From the NCBI GenBank assembly GCA_036005185.1, contig DASYQS010000052.1, positions 24,922 through 88,921 on the forward strand: a stretch of DNA of 64,000 nt, read 5' to 3'. Below, one piece after another: positions 50,109 through 59,100 of the stretch. The DNA comes from VBAU01 sp036005185. GTDB taxonomy: Bacteria > Bacteroidota > Bacteroidia > Chitinophagales > Chitinophagaceae. Made by a program: the position numbers and the translations under genes. The notes beneath the pieces were generated by a model. That model had not been told where the DNA came from and searched no databases. It saw nothing but the letters and a program-made list of their open reading frames with translations. Each line of letters begins with the position of its first letter. Within the stretch, counting starts at the first letter, position 1.

Positions 50109-50513
50109 ATGATCGATGTCTCTAACGAAATAAAATTTCAAACCACGCGGAGTGGAGGCAAAGGAGGACAAAATGTAAATAAAGTGGAAACCGCTGTTAT
50201 TGGGTCTTTTGATATTACATCTTCATCATTGTTTACCGATGAACAAAAACAAATCCTCCAAGAAAAACTTTCCGACCGCATCAATAGCGAAGGCTTATTG
50301 CATATAAAGTCCCAAGTTCATCGAACACAATTAGCCAATAAAGAAGAGGTAATTAAAAAAATAAACCAGCTTATTCATGACTCGCTGAAAAAGAAAAAAG
50401 CTAGAATTGCAACCAAGCCCAGCAAACAATCAAAAGAAAAAAGGCTAGAGTGGAAAAAGAAAAATGCGGAAATTAAATCGCACCGCCGAAAATTCAGGCC
50501 CGGCGAATACTAA
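50109..50513 (+). CDS. arfB: Alternative ribosome-rescue factor ArfB (peptidyl-tRNA hydrolase)
   Basis: Frees ribosomes stalled on truncated mRNA. The catalytic GGQ is in TTRSGGKGGQNVNKVET near residue 14. The C-terminal tail is long and basic (KKKKARIATKPSKQSKEK..., ending RRKFRPGEY), as needed to enter the empty mRNA channel. 134 aa. Not a release factor: no codon-recognition domain. Preceded by repeat copy d and followed by copy e. Confidence 0.95.
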   Translation: MIDVSNEIKFQTTRSGGKGGQNVNKVETAVIGSFDITSSSLFTDEQKQILQEKLSDRINSEGLLHIKSQVHRTQLANKEEVIKKINQLIHDSLKKKKARIATKPSKQSKEKRLEWKKKNAEIKSHRRKFRPGEY

Positions 50514-50550
50514 ACTATAACAAGAATTTTGACGAAGTACATGAAGATCC

Positions 50551-50577
50551 ATTCGCTTTAATTCGTGTAATTCGTGC
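50551..50577. repeat. ACGAATTACACGAATT family, copy e
   Basis: ATTCGCTTTAATTCG then TGTAATTCGTG, in the arfB to peroxidase gap. Confidence 0.7.
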
Positions 50578-50605
50578 TTCAAATCGTAACTTCAGGCTGT
50601 ATTTT

Positions 50606-51652
50606 ATGAAAAGAAAATGGCTGACCATATTTATATTGTTTAGCTGTGCAGTTGCAGTTGCTTACCTGGTTGGAGCATGTAAAAAACACGATCTTATTCA
50701 TTATACTACTCCTCTGCCGCAAGTGATTCCTCAAGGTTTTTCAGAGCCCATCTATAAATTTGAAGACAATCCATTAACCGAAGAAGGATTTCAATTAGGA
50801 AGAAAATTATTTTATGACGGCCGCCTGTCACGCGACAGCGGCTTTCCCTGTGCTTCCTGCCATCAGCAGATCGCTGTGTTTGGCACCTACGAACATGACA
50901 GAAGTCATGGCTATGGTTTGTCGCACACTTTACGAAATGCTCCGCCGCTTTTCAATTTAGCGTGGCAAAAGGAATTGCATTGGGATGGGAAATATAAATC
51001 TTTATACACCGAGGCTACTCAACCTATTTTGGCCCATAATGAAATGGCAGAGAATTTTTTCACCATTATTTTTCGTCTCGGCAGTGATGCACAGTATCAG
51101 CGAATGTTCAACGCTGCCTTTGGAGATCCTGTAATATCAGAAGATAAAATTCTAAAAGCATTGGCTCAATTTACAGGAACCATTATCTCCTCCGATTCAA
51201 AATATGATCGCTACAAGCTTGGCAACGCCACATTCAATGCTTCTGAACTGAGTGGCTACCAATTGTACCAGACCAAATGCGCCACTTGTCATCCGGAACC
51301 TATGTTTACTGATTATAGTTATCGCAATAACGGTTTACCGGTCGATCCGGGATTAAATGATTATGGAAGAATGAGAGTGACTGGCAAAAGCGAGGATTCA
51401 TTAAAATTTAGAGTTCCATCATTGCGGAATGTAAACCTTACATCAAATTATATGCATGACGGCAGATTTAATACCTTACTGCAAGTGCTTAATCATTATA
51501 CAAGTGGAATTCAAAATAGTGTTACCCTTGATCCTTTACTGGTAAATAAGATCGCTTTAACGGCAACGGAAAAATCAGATCTGATCTCTTTTTTGAAGGC
51601 ACTGAGCGATTCAACCATTTTACACAATTCACGTTTTTCAAAACCTCAATAA
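50606..51652 (+). CDS. Di-haem cytochrome c peroxidase (MauG/CcpA type), lipoprotein
   Basis: Periplasmic peroxidase reducing H2O2 with electrons from small cytochromes. Two haem c sites: CASCHQ near residue 82 and CATCHPEP near 228. Lipobox VGAC near residue 24, so anchored to a membrane; GRKLFYDGRLSRDSGFPCAS and SLRNVNLTSNYMHDGRFNTL are family landmarks. 348 aa. Isolated gene after a repeat copy; no partner cytochrome adjacent. Confidence 0.93.
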   Translation: MKRKWLTIFILFSCAVAVAYLVGACKKHDLIHYTTPLPQVIPQGFSEPIYKFEDNPLTEEGFQLGRKLFYDGRLSRDSGFPCASCHQQIAVFGTYEHDRSHGYGLSHTLRNAPPLFNLAWQKELHWDGKYKSLYTEATQPILAHNEMAENFFTIIFRLGSDAQYQRMFNAAFGDPVISEDKILKALAQFTGTIISSDSKYDRYKLGNATFNASELSGYQLYQTKCATCHPEPMFTDYSYRNNGLPVDPGLNDYGRMRVTGKSEDSLKFRVPSLRNVNLTSNYMHDGRFNTLLQVLNHYTSGIQNSVTLDPLLVNKIALTATEKSDLISFLKALSDSTILHNSRFSKPQ

Positions 51653-51703
51653 ATTAAAAAATCTCATGCTTTATGCTCAATGATTAAAATGGTGAGCTAG
51701 AGC

Positions 51704-52345
51704 TCATAGTGTTTTTCTTTTGCTCCTCATCATTTCCAAAATCTGCTTTTGCTTTTCAATTTCTTTCTGTTGATCGTATTGGTTATTTGTATTTTCCTTC
51801 AGATCATCTTCCAATTTTTTAATTTTCTTTTCCATGCTTTCCTGATCCTCCTTCATGTCCTTTAATTTCTTTTCCGACTTTGCTAAAATAGTTTCCTGTT
51901 CTTTAATTTGTACTTCCAAATTATAAGCCTCCACATCAGGAGACAAGCGGTTTAAAAAAGTTTTTACATTGCTATTCACTAATGCGTCGCTTCTTGCAAT
52001 GATGTTTTCATCTTTGCGGCTGACGATAAAATAAACAATGGCTTGATCATTTTCTTTACGACTTTTCTTTTCCACTTTTATCAAAAAATCTGCTGGCTCT
52101 GTACTGATATCTGTAACGGTTGCATTTTTGTAAACTAAAAACCCTTTTGATTCTTTCTTCTTACAGCCAAGTTTTTCCATTTTATCAATAATGGCGTCTT
52201 CAACAACAGAAGATGGATAGGGGAATTCAATAATGATGGCTTTTTCATCCTTTTTTTGATAATCTACTGTCCCTTCATAGGATTGAGCCTTACTATCATA
52301 AGCAAAAAGAGAAGCAAAGATGATGATTGCAATTAGGTTTCGCAT
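51704..52345 (-). CDS. Secreted coiled-coil protein, unknown
   Basis: 213 aa from ATG at 52345: signal peptide MRNLIAIIIFASLFAYDSKAQ, a small alpha/beta region (YEGTVDYQKKDEKAIIIEFP; GFLVYKNATVTDI) to residue ~120, then a long Lys/Glu coiled coil (~residues 135-213). Family not recognised. A longer upstream frame exists but overlaps the divergent promoter. A short palindrome (TGAGCTAGAGCTCA, 51693-51706) spans its stop codon. Confidence 0.75.
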   Translation of the reverse strand: MRNLIAIIIFASLFAYDSKAQSYEGTVDYQKKDEKAIIIEFPYPSSVVEDAIIDKMEKLGCKKKESKGFLVYKNATVTDISTEPADFLIKVEKKSRKENDQAIVYFIVSRKDENIIARSDALVNSNVKTFLNRLSPDVEAYNLEVQIKEQETILAKSEKKLKDMKEDQESMEKKIKKLEDDLKENTNNQYDQQKEIEKQKQILEMMRSKRKTL

Positions 52346-52359
52346 AGGACAAATTTTTA

Positions 52360-52391
52360 TAAAGATATAGACGGTTTTAAGGGGTTGCAAT
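52360..52391 (-). promoter_or_regulatory. Promoter of the secreted coiled-coil gene
   Basis: Minus strand ATTG (52391-52388), 20 bases, TATCTTTA (52367-52360). One mismatch per box. Confidence 0.5.
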
Positions 52392-52412
52392 AGTGTTAAT
52401 ACCAGTAAAGAC

Positions 52413-52444
52413 TTAGTAAATCCCGTTTCCAAAAGCTATTTTTG
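52413..52444 (+). promoter_or_regulatory. Promoter of the flippase gene
   Basis: TTAG (52413-52416), 20 bases, TATTTTTG (52437-52444, perfect -7). Transcription start expected near 52450, about 14 bases before the TTG start codon. Confidence 0.6.
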
Positions 52445-52463
52445 CTGCGAAATCTCCAATCCT

Positions 52464-53981
52464 TTGAGTGGAATAAAAAAACTTGCCGGACAAACCCTTT
52501 GGTATGGTATTCCAACTATCGCCAATCGCTTTCTCGGTTATTTAATGAATTTATCGCTGCCTTTTATTTTTAAACAACCAGGCACAACGGCAGATCTTAC
52601 CCAAGTGTATGCAATCATTCCTTTTTTAAATGTCCTTTTTACTTATGGCATGGAAACGGCTTATTTCCGCTTTTCACAGGAAGAAGAGCGAAAGCAATTG
52701 TACAATACTCTTTCCGTTTCCATTTTTTTTACAACTATTCTGTTTTCAATTTGCCTTTACCTTTTTCGAACCAACATTTCTAATGTTGCCGGCTTGGATC
52801 AGCACCCGCAATATGTGATGTGGATGTGCTGGATCCTTTTTTTTGATACGCTTGCCACCCTTCCTTTTGCCAGGCTTCGACAGGAAGGAAGGCCCAGAAA
52901 ATATGCCTTTGTTCGGGTGGCTGGGATTCTGATGACGATCTTGGTTGTGGTTTTATTTCTTGGCGTCTTCCCCCGTTATCTTCAAACTCATCCTGACAGC
53001 ATTATAAAACTTATTTATTATGATACTGATCCAATCAGTTTTTATCTTTTAGGAAATGTTTGCGGCAGCATTTTTACTTTTTTATTGCTATGGAAAGAAT
53101 TTAAAGACCTGCGTTTTGAGTTTGATACCGATTTATGGAAACGAGTTATGCGTTACAGCTATCCTTTGATCATTGTAGGATTAGGTGGTATGGTGAATGA
53201 TATGCTGAGCCGCCTGGTTTACCGGCATGTTGTTGACCTGCCTAGAGCAGAGGCTGATAAAGAGCTGGGGATTTTTGGAAACCTATACCGACTCGCAGTA
53301 ATGGTAACAGTGATGATACAAGCATTCCGCATGGCAGCCGAGCCTTTTTTCTTCAATCGCTCCAAGGATGAAAATGCACAAAAGATCTATGCCAGGGTGA
53401 TGAAATTTTTCGTGATCGCTTGCTGCTTTATGTTTTTATTTATCGGTTTGTACAGAGATGTTTTGCAATGGGTGATTACCCGCAAATCAAAGGATTGGGG
53501 AGATGGAATGTATATTGTTCCAATTTTAGCAATGGGAAATATTTTTCTTGGTATTTATTACAACTTGAGCATTTGGTACAAGCTTACTAATAAAAATATG
53601 TATGGCGCTGTGATCACTTTCAGCGGTGCTGTGATCACGATTTTGCTGAATATCATTTTAATCCCCAAGTTTCATTACCTCGGGGCGGCTTTGGCTACAT
53701 TTACTTGTTATTTGTTTATGATGATCACCAGTTATATTTATGGACAGAAATATTATCCCGTTCCTTATGCTAAAAAGAAATTGATAGCTTACCTGGTTAT
53801 GGTTTCACTGATTTATTTATTGCATCGTGGTTTATTGATGATCTCACACAGCTGGTTCTTCAATATTGGCATGGCTACAGTTTTATTAGGATTGTTTGTG
53901 GTATTTATTGCAAAGGTTGAAAGAAAGGAATTTCATCGATTACCATTTATAGGAAAATACCTTGATCCGAAAGTTGCTTGA
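52464..53981 (+). CDS. Polysaccharide/lipid flippase (MATE/MOP superfamily, Wzx-like)
   Basis: 505-aa inner-membrane protein with about fourteen helices. KKLAGQTLWYGIPTIANRFLGY at the start (first half) and MNLSLPFIFKQPGTTADL are typical of Bacteroidota Wzx-like exporters of lipid-linked sugars. The start is TTG at 52464: no ATG precedes the first helix, and the promoter places the 5' end just upstream. Not inside a polysaccharide gene cluster, so it may be a lone lipid II- or O-antigen-type flippase. Ends one base before the stop of the convergent PAP2 gene. Confidence 0.9.
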   Translation: MSGIKKLAGQTLWYGIPTIANRFLGYLMNLSLPFIFKQPGTTADLTQVYAIIPFLNVLFTYGMETAYFRFSQEEERKQLYNTLSVSIFFTTILFSICLYLFRTNISNVAGLDQHPQYVMWMCWILFFDTLATLPFARLRQEGRPRKYAFVRVAGILMTILVVVLFLGVFPRYLQTHPDSIIKLIYYDTDPISFYLLGNVCGSIFTFLLLWKEFKDLRFEFDTDLWKRVMRYSYPLIIVGLGGMVNDMLSRLVYRHVVDLPRAEADKELGIFGNLYRLAVMVTVMIQAFRMAAEPFFFNRSKDENAQKIYARVMKFFVIACCFMFLFIGLYRDVLQWVITRKSKDWGDGMYIVPILAMGNIFLGIYYNLSIWYKLTNKNMYGAVITFSGAVITILLNIILIPKFHYLGAALATFTCYLFMMITSYIYGQKYYPVPYAKKKLIAYLVMVSLIYLLHRGLLMISHSWFFNIGMATVLLGLFVVFIAKVERKEFHRLPFIGKYLDPKVA

Positions 53982-54542
53982 TTATGCAAGTTCAGATTGC
54001 ATTTTTTCTTCTTCAAGATCAGGATCAGTCTTTGGGTCGGCCTTATTTTTTTTCCAAAATCTATTCATCAAAAAATAAGCAAGCTTTGCGGAAAGAATTC
54101 CAATAACAGCGCCGGCCACCACATCCTTCAGCCAATGTTTGTTTTTATATATGCGGATAACTCCTGTTGCAGTTGCGCCTAAATAGCCTAAACAGCTAAG
54201 AATAGGAATTGAATTCTTTAGCTCCTTGTGCATGAATTCGGCTCCAGCAAATGAAGATGCAGTATGTCCTGAAGGAAAAGAATGATTACTTATGGAAGGG
54301 GCAGGGCGACGTTCATGAACGATCTTTTTAAGATTATCGGTGATCAAATACCTGATAGCATCGGTAGCAGCGGCAATCAAAACCTGTCTTTTCCAATCTG
54401 ACTTTGTTTTTACCCCCGCCAGCTTTAATCCAAAAACAGTAGCATACGGCACCCACCTCAAATAAGAATCAACAGAAGTTGAAAAAAAAGGATGTTTTAT
54501 TTCAACCTTGTTATGAATATGTTTTTCAATAGCTAAAGGCAT
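53982..54542 (-). CDS. PAP2 family phosphatase
   Basis: Membrane lipid phosphatase, 186 aa. All three PAP2 motifs are present: KKIVHERRPAP near residue 68, SFPSGHTASSFAG near 87 and RIYKNKHWLKDVVAGAVIG near 130. Likely substrates are undecaprenyl pyrophosphate or phosphatidic/lipid A phosphates. Convergent with the flippase with no gap; possible shared role in lipid-carrier recycling is inference. The C-terminal tail is acidic. Confidence 0.92.
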   Translation of the reverse strand: MPLAIEKHIHNKVEIKHPFFSTSVDSYLRWVPYATVFGLKLAGVKTKSDWKRQVLIAAATDAIRYLITDNLKKIVHERRPAPSISNHSFPSGHTASSFAGAEFMHKELKNSIPILSCLGYLGATATGVIRIYKNKHWLKDVVAGAVIGILSAKLAYFLMNRFWKKNKADPKTDPDLEEEKMQSELA

Positions 54543-54617
54543 AGTCTTTTATCAATTACTAATCGATGCGATAAAAAAATTATGCCACTTGTTAAAGTTG
54601 GCAATCTTTAAACAGAA

Positions 54618-55100
54618 TCAAAACAGCCGGCTTCCACGAAATATAATCAGATAGCCATGAATAAACATTAGAGTTGAACCTAATATTGCAATAGTTATTA
54701 AAGGGCCTATTTTAAGTCTTCCCGTTTTTATTAGTCTTACAACAACAAAGAAATAATATGGCAAGTACAAAACAATTGCTGTAATCAACCCAGGCATGTA
54801 ATGCCGATCTGTGATAGCTGCTGTAATATGAAATACCGCATTGGCAAACATTAAAAAGCTAAACCACAAAACAATAAGAGATGCCGAAAAAAGTGAGGGC
54901 TCAATTAATTCGATTATTACAATAATTAAAGTAATTACCAGCGCAGTAATATTTACGTTCCGGAAAAGGTTTGAGGTTATTCCTCTGCTGACATGGGCAT
55001 TGAACCATTCAACAAAACCCGGTGACTCCTCTAAAAAATGACCAGTAAAAATAAATGGAGCTAAAATAATTATTAGCCCTAGTCCTTTTTTAAGATTCAT
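54618..55100 (-). CDS. HXXEE domain membrane protein
   Basis: 160 aa with five or so helices; GHFLEESPGF near residue 20 is the HXXEE signature, and WFNAHVSRGIT and NAVFHITAAI fit the family. Proteins of this kind are of unknown function. Flanked downstream by PAP2 and upstream by a strong hairpin (55136-55168) after the MBL gene. Confidence 0.88.
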   Translation of the reverse strand: MNLKKGLGLIIILAPFIFTGHFLEESPGFVEWFNAHVSRGITSNLFRNVNITALVITLIIVIIELIEPSLFSASLIVLWFSFLMFANAVFHITAAITDRHYMPGLITAIVLYLPYYFFVVVRLIKTGRLKIGPLITIAILGSTLMFIHGYLIIFRGSRLF

Positions 55101-55135
55101 TTTAAAAGGTTGAGGTGAATTATTTGCCCCTTTTA

Positions 55136-55168
55136 TTTACAGACTACGGTTTAACCGTGGTCTGTAAA
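55136..55168. terminator. Strong hairpin between the MBL and HXXEE genes
   Basis: 15-bp arms TTTACAGACTACGGT / ACCGTGGTCTGTAAA with TTA loop and one wobble. Six bases after the MBL stop, so probably its terminator, although there is no long T run on the minus side. Confidence 0.55.
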
Positions 55169-55173
55169 AATTT

Positions 55174-55818
55174 CTAATAGAGCTTCACAAAGGGATTATT
55201 CATTTTTTCCAAACCTACAGTTGTCATAGGCCCATGACCAGAATAAATTTTTGTATCGTCGGGTAAAGTAAAGAGCTGGGTTTGGATACTATTAATTAAT
55301 ATGTCAAAATTACCTCCAGGCAAATCTGTTCTTCCTATGCTGCCATTAAATAATACGTCGCCGCTGATGGCAAAACCGGCTGCCTCATTGTAAAAACAAA
55401 CATGACCGGGTGAATGGCCGGGAGTGAACCGAATCTCAAGCTCGTCATCTCCAACCTTTATCGCTGAGCCTTCCTTGATAAAAACCAACTCCCCCTGATA
55501 ATTTTCAAAGGATAATTGCCACATTTGGCCGCTGGCAGGCGCCAGATCAAGCATGGGCTTTTCTTTTTCATGCAAATGAAGGGTAAGTCCCCAAACATCG
55601 TGAACAAATTTGTTCCCGAAAACATGGTCAAGATGGCAATGGGTATTCAGCAGCAAAACAGGGATTAAAGCATTATCCTCAATAAATTTCTTCAGTTTAT
55701 CTTTTTCTTCAGGAAAATAACAGCCGGGATCAATAATGCAACACTGCTTTTTTTCGTTATAAAGCACATAAGTATTTTCCTCAACGGGATTAAAACTAAA
55801 TGTCTTGACGGTTAACAT
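55174..55818 (-). CDS. Metallo-beta-lactamase fold hydrolase (glyoxalase II-like)
   Basis: 214 aa with all metal ligands: NTHCHLDHVFG (HxHxDH) near residue 59, TPGHSPGHVCFY (His) near 138, ISGDVLFNGSIGRTDLPGG (Asp) near 153 and YSGHGPMTTVG (His) near 194. Member of the single-domain thiolesterase group; substrate unproven. ATG at 55818. A poorly explained 296-base gap separates it from the large divergent barrel-protein gene. Confidence 0.94.
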   Translation of the reverse strand: MLTVKTFSFNPVEENTYVLYNEKKQCCIIDPGCYFPEEKDKLKKFIEDNALIPVLLLNTHCHLDHVFGNKFVHDVWGLTLHLHEKEKPMLDLAPASGQMWQLSFENYQGELVFIKEGSAIKVGDDELEIRFTPGHSPGHVCFYNEAAGFAISGDVLFNGSIGRTDLPGGNFDILINSIQTQLFTLPDDTKIYSGHGPMTTVGLEKMNNPFVKLY

Positions 55819-56114
55819 TTCGGTTTTTCGTATTTTACGTGCAATTTACAACCTTTACCACCTGCATGATTTAGCCATGAACGTGGCCAATAGATTAGAG
55901 CGGCAATCGAGAGTAAACTTATTCTCACGATTTACGTCTCATGTGTCACGAAAGCGGAATGGGATCCTAAACGTTGAAGTGTTCGACGCCTGCCGGCAGG
56001 CAATACTTGTTGAACAGGGTTGCCGCTGCCGAAAACATAAAAATAAAACCGCCTGTACAAAAGCCACGGCGGAACGACAAAGAACGATTTGATTATACGT
56101 AACATTGAGATTGT
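55819..56114. other. Unexplained divergent intergenic region
   Basis: 296 bases between the divergent MBL and large surface-protein genes. It contains palindrome copy 3 (55988-56001) and a CCGCC...GGCGG potential hairpin near 56050-56074. There is an open frame of 95 codons that I regard as chance. No perfect promoter in either direction. A structured leader or small RNA is possible but unsupported. Confidence 0.5.
55988..56001. repeat. CCTGCC..GGCAGG palindrome, copy 3
   Basis: Perfect 14-bp palindrome GCCTGCCGGCAGGC, core of the same family as in glyS. Confidence 0.75.
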
Positions 56115-59100
56115 ATGAAGAAGATTATTAGTTCTGTTTTAAGCCTTGCCATTTTAATCACTACGCAGGCCCAAGTAAGCGCTGTTGAGTTTGGAAAGAA
56201 CCGTGTTCAATATCAAAAATTCAAATGGAGATATTATCAGACTGAAAATTTTAATACTTATTTCAGCCAGGATGGATTGGAGTTAGGTAAATATGTGGCC
56301 CAAGTTGCGGAAAATGAATTGCCGGCAATTGAAGAATTTGTAGAATATGGCTTACAGCGTCGCGCCAATCTTGTTGTTTATAACAATTTTGATGAATACA
56401 GGCAATCCAACATTGGGTTAGGTATTGACTGGCAAACAACCGGAGGCGTTACCAAGCTGGTGAACAATAAAACGATCGTTTATTTTAGTGGCAACCACGA
56501 TAGCCTCCGCCTGCAGATACGCCAGGGTATTGCAAGAGTATTAGTGGAAAATATTTTGTTTGGCGATGATTTGGGTGAGTTTGCTGCAAACCAAGCCTTG
56601 CTTGATTTGCCTAAATGGCTTACTGATGGATATATTGAATATGCAGCCGAACATTGGAGTGCAAAGCTGGATGATGATTTGAAATCCGCCCTTCTTTCGG
56701 GTGACTATACTAATTTTTACCAGTTTGCTTATGAAAGGCCCACATTGGCTGGTCATGCCTTTTGGCATTACATAGGCGATAAATATGGCGTGAACAAAAC
56801 AACCTATATGCTGTACCTGAGCCGTATTTATCGAAATTTAAACAGCGCTTCGCAAAAAGTGACCAAGAAAAAATTCAAGCAAGTGCTGCAAGATTTCATG
56901 ACTGATGAATCGCAGAAATATTATAAAGATATTCGTGGCCGCCGCAATGTTCCAAAAGGACAGCTGTCAGTAACTAAAGAAATTGGAAAAAGAGATTATA
57001 TACGCTTCAATGCAAACCCACAGCCCCGAAGTTTTACTTATGCCTATGTGGAATTTAAGCAAGGACAGTATAGGGTAGTGCTGATGGAGAATTTTTTGAA
57101 CCGGAAAGTGTTGCTAAAATATGGTGTGCGTTCCTACGAAAATGAGCAAAATCCCAATTATCCAATTCTTGCTTGGGATGGCAAAGGAACCCGCCTTGCC
57201 TGCATTTACTGGGCGGAAGGAAAGGTAAGGTTGTTTGTGTATGATGTGGTGAATAGAATTAAGGTCGTCAAAGATCAAGTGTTACACCAATTTAATCAGG
57301 TACAGGACATGAAATATATGCTGGATGCGAATACTCTGATCCTTTCTGCAGTTAAGAGCGGTCAATCGGATATTTTTGTTTATAAAATAGATAAGGAAAC
57401 TGTTCAGCAGATCACCAATGATGTATATGATGATCTTGATGCTTCATTTGTAGCTTTCCCGAGCAAAACAGGAATTATTTATTCCAGCAATAGACCCAAT
57501 GCACAAGCCGCCAGCAGTAGTGACTCTATGCCGGCAAAGCATTTCAATATTTTCATGGTTGATAACTGGAACCAATCTGAATTCAAACAAATTTCGCAGC
57601 TTACTGATGTAAAGTTTGGCAACGCCCGCTATCCGTCTCAATATAATACAGCACATTTCACTTTTGTGAGCGATGAAAACGGTATTAATAATCGTTATGC
57701 AGGCTTTTTTAAAACCGAAAGAGCAGGATTAGATACTTTAGTATTTATTGGTGATGAAGTGCTTCGCAATCCCGAACCAAAGGAAGTGGACAGTCTGCTA
57801 AAAGAATGGAATAAAGGCGATATCGACTCTGTAGGTTTTGTTTCCGTGACCCATGATTCATCGTACGTTTTTCCTTTGTCCAACTATCAAAGCAGCTTGC
57901 TTGAAACAAGAACGGCAGGAGATAACAGCTTAGTAAGCGAAGTGGTGAGACAAGGAGATTTTAAATTTCTCTATCGCCTGCGTGTAGATGAGAATACGCT
58001 GCGCCGTCGAAATATTACAACCAAACCTACAGAATATGTAAAGCGTCTGATGGAACAACAACGATTAGAAACAGGTAAAGCAGAACTTGAACAACCTCAA
58101 AAAGCTGACAGTTCAAAAAAGAATCAAGACTTTTTTCAAACCGAATTTGAAAATGAGAAGAAAGATTCCTCGCAATTAGGAAAGGTTGTAAATGGAGAGG
58201 AAATCGTAAAGCCTGAACCGATTTTAAAGAAAGCAAAAATATTTGAATACCGACCACCAAAATATTTTGTTGATTATGCAGTTACCGGCTTTAATAACTC
58301 TGTATATGGAACTCGCTATCAACCCTATGCTGGAGGTACCGGTCCGATTCAACTTTCAAATGGCGATGATTTTAACGGCTTGATACGTATGGGAACTTCC
58401 GATCTTTTTGAAGATGTAAAGTTTATGGGCGGTTTTCGTTTGGCCACCAGCAATCTGAGCGATTACGATGTGTTGTTTTCAGTTATGAATTATCGCAAGC
58501 GTTTGGATTGGGGCGCTATGGTATATAGATCAAATGAAGAAGTGAATCTCGGAGGAGGCTATCCCGGGCTTTTGCGTTCCAACCTTTTCTTGGTCAATCT
58601 TCAATATCCGTTTGACAGGGTTCGGAGCATCAGAGCCAAGATAGGACCCCGTTTCGATCAAATTATTGTAAAAGGAGTAGATCAAGCATCGCTTGAAGCT
58701 CCTAATTTTAAAAGAACATACGGCCAGCTTGATCTTGAATATGTTTATGACAACACAATAAATCCAACTCTTAATATCTGGAAGGGACTCAGGTATAAAG
58801 CATATTTTGATTGGTTTACCCAGATCAGCGATGTTTCGACCACTGAAGGAAGATTTTTATTGAACGCTGGTTTTGATGCACGTCATTATTTACCTATTTA
58901 TCGCAATGTGATCTGGGCCGTACGTGGCGCTGGTGATTTTTCATGGGGCAGTCAAAAAGTAATTTATTATCTCGGCGGAGTCGATGGATGGATCGCTCCT
59001 AAATTTAACAATGGTATTAAGCCAGATCCTGATGTTGATTATGCTTACCAATCACTGGCCCTCAATATGAGGGGATTTAAACAAAATGTAGCGAACGGCA

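Noticed and set aside
50098..50109. TATTTTTC box upstream of arfB
   Set aside because: 7/8 match to the -7 element but no -33 box at the right distance, in A/T-rich repeat DNA.
55805..56092. 95-codon open frame on the plus strand
   Set aside because: It begins inside the divergent MBL gene, contains the CCTGCC palindrome and has a Cys/Lys-rich composition like no known domain. More likely chance in repeat-bearing DNA.
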